From Balneolales bacterium (lineage in GTDB: Bacteria > Bacteroidota > Rhodothermia > Balneolales > Natronogracilivirgulaceae): a stretch of 19,679 nucleotides of DNA. How positions within the stretch are numbered: position 1 is the first letter of the stretch; each line of letters opens with the position of its first letter. This document shows, in pieces, positions 14,931-19,679 of this stretch. Below the pieces are notes generated by a model, which saw only the letters and a list, made by a program, of their open reading frames with translations, did not search any database and was not told where the DNA came from. The position numbers and the translations under genes were made by a program. The DNA lies in contig SKIC01000240.1 of NCBI GenBank assembly GCA_007116685.1, positions 1-19,679 on the forward strand, read 5' to 3'.

Positions 14931-15986
14931 ATGTGGGGCTTACCGGATTTTTTTGTCTTTATAATCGCATTATCAATATTGCTCTTTCTTGGTATATCCT
15001 TGATATATCTTGTAAATCGACGAAATATCGTAATGCGATTTGTGATATTCACAGCCCCTCTGGTCTATACAGCGATGCTAGCTGTTTACATAGCTCATGT
15101 TGTTTATGAAGGAAGCCTTTATGCTATAATCGCCTCTTATGGAACATGGGGATTGTTATCTGTATTTTTCTTGGAATTAGTAGGGAGATTTGTACTTCAT
15201 CCTTTGCGCAGGCAAGCAAAATCAGTCCGTAATACCGGAACTATGCTTCTCACAGATTCAGAAGAAACACGAGAGAGAAGTAAAGAAGTTGCTGAAAATA
15301 GCCAAGATCAATTATCCACTATTGAAAACCTGCGTAACCTTTTTGATCAACTTGAAGAATCGAGCAAAAAGAACATGTCCTATGCCGCTTCTAGTAAAGA
15401 CACCACGGAAAGGGCAGAGTTAGGATCGGTAGAGGGTTATCAGGAATTAATGATCATGGATGCACTTGTACAGCGAATCGCAAAAAGTGCAGATGAAATT
15501 ACCAAGATTACAAAAACTATTGAGGATATATCTTTTCAAACCAACCTTCTTGCATTAAATGCCTCCGTTGAGGCCGCTCGGGCAGGTGAAGCCGGAGCTG
15601 GTTTTGCAGTAGTTGCAGAAGAAGTTCGAAATCTGGCTTTAAAAACTTCTGATGCAGCTCGAGAAACCACAAACATTTTGTATAAAAATCAGGAAGATGT
15701 AAACGAAGGACAACAAGCGAGTCTAAAAGTACAAACAGTATTTGAAAACCTTCAAAACGTAATCACTGAGGTTGGCGAAATAACCAGAAATGTTGCTGAA
15801 ACTTCCGAAGAGCAAGCAAGGAAGATTCAGGAATCACGTACTATAATTGCTGAAATTGAGCCCGCTATTCGTTCTTCATCCGAAATGGCTGATGCCAATC
15901 TGGAATATGCCAATCAACTTGCAGCTCACTCTAAAGAATTGGACAGCGCGGCATCTAAACTATCACTTATTATCAAGGGCTTTTAA
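14931..15986 (+). CDS. Chemoreceptor-like (MCP) protein with membrane-embedded N-terminus
   Basis: 351 residues. Three hydrophobic helices (about 6-28, 36-57 and 64-90) have only very short loops, so there is no extracytoplasmic ligand domain and no HAMP domain is apparent. From about residue 95 the sequence is a long coiled coil, the MCP signalling domain, whose tip has I-E-D-I-S-F-Q-T-N-L-L-A-L-N-A-S-V-E-A-A-R-A-G-E, G-F-A-V-V-A-E-E-V-R-N-L-A (E230-A236). In the known pathway the tip contacts CheW and CheA kinase. The input is unknown: it may sense membrane state, light or redox through the helices, or use partners. AGGAG at 14916-14920, 10 nt before the ATG, is a clear ribosome site. mgtE is 78 nt upstream. 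There is no C-terminal CheR-binding pentapeptide. It converges with the winged-helix gene with no gap. Confidence 0.88.
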   Translation: MWGLPDFFVFIIALSILLFLGISLIYLVNRRNIVMRFVIFTAPLVYTAMLAVYIAHVVYEGSLYAIIASYGTWGLLSVFFLELVGRFVLHPLRRQAKSVRNTGTMLLTDSEETRERSKEVAENSQDQLSTIENLRNLFDQLEESSKKNMSYAASSKDTTERAELGSVEGYQELMIMDALVQRIAKSADEITKITKTIEDISFQTNLLALNASVEAARAGEAGAGFAVVAEEVRNLALKTSDAARETTNILYKNQEDVNEGQQASLKVQTVFENLQNVITEVGEITRNVAETSEEQARKIQESRTIIAEIEPAIRSSSEMADANLEYANQLAAHSKELDSAASKLSLIIKGF

Positions 15987-16298
15987 TTATAAGCCTTGCA
16001 ACCAGTTTTCTAACAGGCTTTTATACTTTTTCAAGGCCAGCTTCCCTTCGTTAGTAAGTGCCACATTTGTCTGTAGGCGAGTTTTGTACACTGTGCGATT
16101 AGTAACGATATATCCAACATCTTCCAGATTCATTAATTGAACACTCAGATTGCCATCCGTAGCTGACACAGCATTCCTCAGAGAAACAAAATCTACTTCA
16201 TCTGATCGATATAATGAGGACAAAATGGCTAATCGCAATCGATTATGAATCACTTTGTCCAATTTTTTGTAGTCAAAATTCGGATATCTGCCTGCCAT
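15987..16298 (-). CDS. Small winged-helix transcriptional regulator (HTH_34-like)
   Basis: 103 residues. After an N-terminal helix comes L-D-K-V-I-H-N-R-L-R-L-A-I-L-S-S-L-Y, then V-D-F-V-S-L-R-N-A-V-S-A-T-D-G-N-L-S-V-Q-L-M-N-L-E-D-V-G-Y-I (helix-turn-helix with the recognition helix G-N-L-S-V-Q-L), and a wing T-V-Y-K-T-R-L-Q-T-N-V-A-L-T-N-E-G. This fits the winged-helix DNA-binding domain of MarR/ArsR-related small regulators often annotated HTH_34. No effector domain is present; binding as a dimer through the terminal helix is likely. It diverges from the PfkB-type kinase across 89 nt, so it may control that gene and itself, which is inference. Its stop codon abuts that of the receptor gene. 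Confidence 0.85.
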   Translation of the reverse strand: MAGRYPNFDYKKLDKVIHNRLRLAILSSLYRSDEVDFVSLRNAVSATDGNLSVQLMNLEDVGYIVTNRTVYKTRLQTNVALTNEGKLALKKYKSLLENWLQGL

Positions 16299-16315
16299 AA
16301 CTAAATAAACCTCGT

Positions 16316-16346
16316 TTTTAATATCATGTGAACCTGCTTACCTTTA
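16316..16346 (+). promoter_or_regulatory. Possible promoter of the kinase-rdgB unit
   Basis: TACCTTTA (16339-16346) fits the Bacteroidota -7 element TAnnTTTG except the last base; 19 nt upstream TTTT (16316-16319) is an incomplete -33 TTTG. It predicts a leader of roughly 35 nt before the ATG at 16388 and lies between the divergent regulator and kinase genes. Confidence 0.35.
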
Positions 16347-16387
16347 GGGCAATTTATTTTATTCCACTTATCAAAAATATAGTAAAT

Positions 16388-17305
16388 ATGAGCGTTCTTG
16401 TTGTTGGCTCCGTTGCCTATGATGGAATTGAAACTCCAATGGGCAAAACAGACCGAATTATGGGCGGTTCTGCATCGTATATTTCCATCACTTCCAGTTT
16501 TTTTGCAAACCCTGTTCGCCTTGTCGGAACCGTTGGTAAAGATTTCGACGAAAAGGATCTGGAACTTTTCAAATTTCGCAATATCGATCTTGAGGGTTTT
16601 AAAATTGATCAAAGCGGACGCACTTTTTTCTGGAAAGGCCGTTATCACGATGATTTCAACAACAGAGATACGCTCGATACCCAACTCAATGTTTTTGAAA
16701 ATTTCGACCCTGTAATTCCGGATGCCTATATCGGTAGCAGATATGTTTGCCTTGGAAATATCGATCCGAAATTACAACTCAAAGTTCTGGATCAGGTAAG
16801 CACACCGGATTTGGTAATTTGCGATACCATGAATTTTTGGATTTCCGGCGCCAAAGAAGATCTGCTAAAAACTTTAAAACGCGTGGATGTTCTCATTATT
16901 AACGACTCTGAAGCTCGTGAATTGACCAATCAGGTGAATCTAATCAGAGCAGCCGAAGATATTCGAAAAATGGGTCCATCCATTTTAATCATCAAAAAAG
17001 GTGAGCACGGTGCACAGCTATTCAGCGACGAAGGTGTATTTGCGGCTCCAGCTTATCCCCTCAGTGAAATTTACGACCCAACAGGAGCCGGAGACAGTTT
17101 TCTTGGTGGATTTACCGGATGGCTTGCACGCACCAAAGATCACTCCCCTGAGAACTTACGCCGTGCGGTAATTTTCGGTTCTGTAATGGCTAGTTTCTGT
17201 GTTGAGGATTTTGGTCCTAACAACTTCAAAGAACTCAGCGAATACAAAATCATGGATCGCTACGAGGAAATGCTACGCATGAGTCATATCCCTAAAGTGC
17301 CATAG
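16388..17305 (+). CDS. PfkB (ribokinase) family sugar or nucleoside kinase
   Basis: 305 residues from the ATG at 16388 (M-S-V-L-V-V-G-S-V-A-Y-D). A GTG 20 codons earlier lies in the likely promoter and is rejected. The PfkB layout is complete: an N-terminal G-x-A-Y-D start, the G-G-S-A-S-Y-I-S loop near residue 27, a V-G-T-V-G-K-D-F strand, and the C-terminal anion-hole/catalytic signature D-P-T-G-A-G-D-S-F with the catalytic Asp236. N-D-S-E-A-R-E-L and I-I-K-K-G-E-H-G-A complete the ATP-binding half. The substrate cannot be told; family members phosphorylate sugars or nucleosides. It sits 26 nt before rdgB on the same strand, so the two are probably cotranscribed, and a nucleoside or sugar-salvage role would fit that neighbour but is inference. 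The lysine-rich G-K-T-D-R-I stretch near the N-terminus is shared with close relatives in this phylum. Confidence 0.9.
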   Translation: MSVLVVGSVAYDGIETPMGKTDRIMGGSASYISITSSFFANPVRLVGTVGKDFDEKDLELFKFRNIDLEGFKIDQSGRTFFWKGRYHDDFNNRDTLDTQLNVFENFDPVIPDAYIGSRYVCLGNIDPKLQLKVLDQVSTPDLVICDTMNFWISGAKEDLLKTLKRVDVLIINDSEARELTNQVNLIRAAEDIRKMGPSILIIKKGEHGAQLFSDEGVFAAPAYPLSEIYDPTGAGDSFLGGFTGWLARTKDHSPENLRRAVIFGSVMASFCVEDFGPNNFKELSEYKIMDRYEEMLRMSHIPKVP

Positions 17306-17331
17306 TTTTTTGATTTTAAATCTTTCCTGAA

Positions 17332-17922
17332 ATGTCAAAACTAACTGAGTTAGTAATTGCAACCGGCAACGAAGGCAAACTGGCAGAGTTTGAAAATCTG
17401 CTTTTGCCTTTGGGCATTTCCGTTTTCTCGAAACGTGATTATCCCCATTTGCCTGATCCTGAAGAAAACGGTTCTACCTTGGAAGAAAATGCGCTCATTA
17501 AAGCCAAGGCTACCTTTGAACATACCGGCAAAATCGCCCTTGCCGACGATACCGGACTTGAAGTAGATGCTCTGAATGGCAAACCCGGAATTCATAGCGC
17601 AAGATATTCTGATCCGGACGCCACGCCTGAAAAAAATATCGTTAAACTCTTAGCCGAAATGGCCACGCAAACCAGAAGAACGGCTCGGTTTCGTACTGTC
17701 TTGGTTTTGTATCCTTTTGAAGGCGGACATTTGACTTTCCAGGGAGTTTGCGAAGGACAAATCATCGGAAAAAGGCGTGGTAATGAAGGTTTTGGATATG
17801 ATCCCGTTTTCATGCCGGATGGATATCAGGAAACCTTTGCGGAGATGAGTAAAAGCCTAAAAAACGAAATCAGCCATAGAGGCAAGGCGATTCAGGAATT
17901 CTCAAAATGGCTAAACGGGTAA
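17332..17922 (+). CDS. rdgB: dITP/XTP pyrophosphatase RdgB (HAM1 family)
   Basis: 196 residues, the standard length. Signatures are A-T-G-N-E-G-K-L-A-E-F (10-20), E-N-A-L-I-K-A, A-D-D-T-G-L-E-V-D-A-L with the metal-binding Asp72-Asp73 (E. coli D68-D69 region), G-K-P-G-I-H-S-A-R-Y, G-F-G-Y-D-P-V-F and, near the end, S-H-R-G-K-A. Known reaction: hydrolysis of non-canonical dITP, XTP and related nucleoside triphosphates to the monophosphate and pyrophosphate, keeping deaminated purines out of DNA. The ATG at 17332 is clear, 26 nt after the kinase stop. It converges with the small unknown protein at a 3-nt gap; no terminator is visible there. Confidence 0.97.
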   Translation: MSKLTELVIATGNEGKLAEFENLLLPLGISVFSKRDYPHLPDPEENGSTLEENALIKAKATFEHTGKIALADDTGLEVDALNGKPGIHSARYSDPDATPEKNIVKLLAEMATQTRRTARFRTVLVLYPFEGGHLTFQGVCEGQIIGKRRGNEGFGYDPVFMPDGYQETFAEMSKSLKNEISHRGKAIQEFSKWLNG

Positions 17923-17925
17923 GTA

Positions 17926-18153
17926 TCAAATACTGATATCTACATTTTTGCCCTTATTATAATGCTTGGCTTTAGTTGGCTGAGAATTATCCTCTTCGGC
18001 TTTTTGAGACCCACGCCTGGACTCCTCGTCTCTATCAGATTTACTCTTTGCCTGATTACGTCTCTCTTTAGGCAACTCCGAATTCTTTTGCGGTAGTTGC
18101 TGACGAATGGCATCTATTTTCTGAGTAATGGGTATATCTGATAATGGGCACAT
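17926..18153 (-). CDS. Small hydrophilic protein of unknown function
   Basis: 75 residues; no family recognised. The first 20 residues may form a helix (S-D-I-P-I-T-Q-K-I-D-A-I-R-Q-Q-L); the rest is low-complexity and highly charged (Lys, Arg, Glu, Asp, Ser and Gln), probably disordered, ending with K-H-Y-N-K-G-K-N-V-D-I-S-I. There is no signal peptide or membrane segment and one Cys at position 2. What argues that it is real is the start: a near-consensus ribosome site AAGGAGG (complement of 18161-18167) stands 7 nt before the ATG, stronger than any other in this window. It is read after tsaD and its ribosome site could pair with a complement just past the tsaD stop. It could be a small regulator or a phage- or flagellum-related peptide, but nothing visible decides it. 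Confidence 0.6.
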   Translation of the reverse strand: MCPLSDIPITQKIDAIRQQLPQKNSELPKERRNQAKSKSDRDEESRRGSQKAEEDNSQPTKAKHYNKGKNVDISI

Positions 18154-18160
18154 AATCTTT

Positions 18161-18217
18161 CCTCCTTCTGTAAATAACGTACATCCTGAGGAAATATCAT
18201 AATAATCTACAAGGAGG
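18161..18217 (-). promoter_or_regulatory. Possible ribosome-site sequestering hairpin before the small gene
   Basis: In the minus-strand RNA CCTCCTT (complement of 18211-18217) begins 2 nt after the tsaD stop and is perfectly complementary to AAGGAGG (complement of 18161-18167), the ribosome site of the 75-residue gene, with 43 nt between them. If the arms pair, translation of the small gene would be masked unless the leading arm is occupied, for example by a terminating ribosome. The pairing is read directly from the sequence; the regulatory role is inference. Confidence 0.4.
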
Positions 18218-18219
18218 CT

Positions 18220-19221
18220 TTACAAAGCGTATCTGGCGAAAGGTCTCATATCCAAATCGTCATACAGACCGGCCTGCGCTTTCATGAATCCTGTTACTGC
18301 TATCATTGCGGCGTTGTCTGTACAGTAAGCCAGGCTTGGGATATGAAGAGAAAACCCTCGTTTTTTAGCCATTTTCTTTGCTTTTTCACGCAACATACTG
18401 TTTGCTGAAACGCCTCCCGAAATTAAAATATCTGGCACTTTATGCTCTATAGCTGCACGCTCCAGCTTTTTCACCAACACATCAGTTATGGCTTCAGAAA
18501 TGGAAGCAGATAAATCAGGTAGATTCTCTTTTAAATACACATCTAGATTTTCACCGGCATGATCCCGCACGTGATACAATACGGCCGTTTTTAAACCTGA
18601 AAAACTAAAATCCAGACCATCCTTAATCATTGCGCGAGGAAAAGAAAACGCTTTGGGATTTCCCTCTTTGGCTATTTTATCCATTTCCGGCCCGGCGGGA
18701 TAGGGTAATCCAAGAATTTTTCCGGTTTTGTCAAAAGCTTCCCCGGCAGCATCGTCTCTTGTTTTTCCCAATAAAGTATGTTTGAAAGGCCCTTCAACCA
18801 AAGTTAGCTGAGTATGTCCGCCAGAAACCACCAGACTTACACATGGAAATTTTGGTTTGTTCTCAATGAAATTGGCGTACATGTGTGCATCAATATGATT
18901 CACCCCAATAATCGGTTTGCCGGATTGCAAGGCCAATCCTTTCGCAAAACACATTCCAACCAGCAGGGCTCCCATCAAACCCGGGCCCTGAGTAACAGCG
19001 ATAGCATCAATATCATCGATAGTCAGGTTGGCTCTTTCCAAAGCTTTTGCCACGATATCAGCGATGATATCATCATGAGCCCGTGAGGCTAATTCCGGTA
19101 CTACGCCACCAAAAGCCTTGTGTATTTCCTGAGAGGAAATTACGTTGGATAATAAACCGGAATCCGTGTAAACCGAGGCTGCGGTTTCATCACAAGAGGA
19201 TTCAATTCCTAGAATTTTCAT
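18220..19221 (-). CDS. tsaD: tRNA N6-adenosine threonylcarbamoyltransferase TsaD
   Basis: 333 residues from the ATG at 19221 (M-K-I-L-G-I-E-S-S-C-D-E-T-A-A-S-V), the universal start of the family; the longer reading frame to 19245 runs into a terminator and is rejected. Landmarks: H109-I-D-A-H113 binds the metal, S-G-G-H-T-Q-L is the phosphate loop, D-A-A-G-E-A-F-D-K is present, S-G-G-V-S-A-N and C-T-D-N-A-A-M-I complete the ASKHA fold. With TsaB, TsaE and TsaC-type partners it transfers the threonylcarbamoyl group to A37 of ANN-decoding tRNAs (t6A). No partner gene lies in the window. The 3' end is 2 nt from the CCTCCTT arm. Its transcription must begin in or near the upstream terminator or by read-through. 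Confidence 0.97.
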   Translation of the reverse strand: MKILGIESSCDETAASVYTDSGLLSNVISSQEIHKAFGGVVPELASRAHDDIIADIVAKALERANLTIDDIDAIAVTQGPGLMGALLVGMCFAKGLALQSGKPIIGVNHIDAHMYANFIENKPKFPCVSLVVSGGHTQLTLVEGPFKHTLLGKTRDDAAGEAFDKTGKILGLPYPAGPEMDKIAKEGNPKAFSFPRAMIKDGLDFSFSGLKTAVLYHVRDHAGENLDVYLKENLPDLSASISEAITDVLVKKLERAAIEHKVPDILISGGVSANSMLREKAKKMAKKRGFSLHIPSLAYCTDNAAMIAVTGFMKAQAGLYDDLDMRPFARYAL

Positions 19222-19233
19222 AGTGTTCAAAAT

Positions 19234-19265
19234 AAAAAAAGCCATCTGAAATTCAGACGGCTTTT
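19234..19265 (-). terminator. Terminator of the ankyrin gene, ending 12 nt before tsaD
   Basis: In minus orientation AAAGCC-G-TCTGAA pairs with TTCAGA-T-GGCTTT across a 2-nt loop (one G-T wobble), then seven Ts (complement of 19234-19240). The arms are 19237-19250 and 19252-19265 on the plus numbering. Confidence 0.85.
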
Positions 19266-19286
19266 AAGAATCTATCAGACAAAAGT

Positions 19287-19679
19287 TTACTGAAGCAAAG
19301 AAGCTACCGCAGTATGTCCACGCTCACGAGCCCAATCTCTGGCACTTTCACCATTTTGATCGGTATGACCAACATTTGCACCATGAGCCATTAATAAACG
19401 AACTATGCTTTCATCGCCTCTTGCTGCCGCAAACATCAGTGCAGAAACGCCATTATTATCCGAATGATTTACGCTAGCACCGCTTTCAAGCAAGGCTTCC
19501 ACAATAGAATGATAACCTCTGATAGTAGCCGCATGCAGCGCCGTAGATCCCGACAAGGTACCAATTTCTGTATCGGCACCAACTTCGAGGAGTTTTTTTA
19601 CGGAATCTTCATTACCACGGAACGCTGCCCAGAGTAAAGCGGTATTTCCATCACGGGATTGATGGTTTAGGTTTGCACC
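19287..19679 (-). CDS. Ankyrin-repeat protein, C-terminal part (cut by window edge)
   Basis: The frame is open to the window end, so this is a fragment: 130 residues ending A-V-A-S-L-L-Q. Four ankyrin units are visible, each with the G-x-T/S-A-L-x-x-A-A consensus: D-G-N-T-A-L-L-W-A-A, S-G-S-T-A-L-H-A-A, N-G-V-S-A-L-M-F-A-A and the degenerate last unit N-G-E-S-A-R-D-W-A-R-E-R-G-H, with loops G-A-N-L-N-H, G-A-S-V-N-H and G-A-N-V-G-H. The last repeat is a capping form. Ankyrin repeats mediate protein-protein binding; the partner is not known and no export signal is visible because the N-terminus is missing. A strong terminator follows the stop, so its transcript ends before tsaD. Confidence 0.9.
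   Translation of the reverse strand, partial: GANLNHQSRDGNTALLWAAFRGNEDSVKKLLEVGADTEIGTLSGSTALHAATIRGYHSIVEALLESGASVNHSDNNGVSALMFAAARGDESIVRLLMAHGANVGHTDQNGESARDWARERGHTAVASLLQ

Noticed and set aside
16301..16684. Minus-strand open frame antisense to the kinase gene
   Set aside because: It is a shadow of the kinase coding sequence; the plus frame has full PfkB motifs.
19222..19245. Longer tsaD start
   Set aside because: The extension lies within the terminator T-run; the family starts M-K-I-L-G-I-E-S-S-C-D.
1..19679. Prophage, insertion sequence, CRISPR or defence island
   Set aside because: No transposase, integrase, phage structural gene, regularly spaced repeat or defence gene was seen; the only mobile-type module is the toxin-antitoxin pair.

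Overview
The window carries an ordinary-looking chromosomal segment of a Gram-negative bacterium of the Bacteroidota / Rhodothermota / Balneolota assemblage; Balneolota-like is my best guess, moderate confidence. The clues are an outer-membrane barrel with a TonB-receptor-like plug, Bacteroidota-type promoter boxes (TTTG - 19 nt - TAnnTTTG-like, clearest before mutS), few strong Shine-Dalgarno sites, an AT-rich composition, and a gene set (DUF6580, DUF4168, HTH_34-type regulator, MgtE, CinA, YihY) usual there. A chemoreceptor-like gene suggests chemosensory signalling. No rRNA, tRNA, CRISPR, insertion sequence or prophage was recognised.

Layout. Positions 1-8000 are all minus strand: a tight cinA > outer-membrane barrel > ftsX (partial) run; a YoeB-type toxin with a small antitoxin overlapping it by 4 nt; a two-helix membrane protein with a long coiled coil, vaguely GldL-like, followed by a good terminator; and mutS with its own promoter. 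mutS diverges from a plus-strand yihY-like gene that overlaps a 3-methyladenine DNA glycosylase by 34 nt. A bidirectional-looking terminator separates that pair from a minus-strand secreted DUF4168 protein. From about 10.5 to 16 kb the plus strand carries yceI-like, an unknown single-helix protein, a DUF6580 membrane protein, a short-chain dehydrogenase, mgtE and an MCP-type receptor lacking an extracytoplasmic sensor domain. A small winged-helix regulator (minus) ends back-to-back with the receptor and diverges from a PfkB-type kinase followed by rdgB. The right end is minus strand: a partial ankyrin-repeat gene, its terminator, tsaD, and a 75-residue hydrophilic protein of unknown function.

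Themes. Several genes guard nucleic acids or nucleotide pools: mutS (mismatch repair), the alkyl-base glycosylase, rdgB (non-canonical NTP removal), cinA (NMN deamidase) and tsaD (tRNA t6A). They lie in separate transcription units, so this is not evidence of one system.

I see no convincing novel multi-gene system. The most interesting local signals are: a perfect 7-nt complement between a CCTCCTT just after the tsaD stop and the strong AAGGAGG ribosome site of the next small gene; a terminator ending 12 nt before the tsaD start; a non-YefM-like antitoxin paired with a canonical YoeB; and the orphan GldL-like membrane coiled-coil protein.
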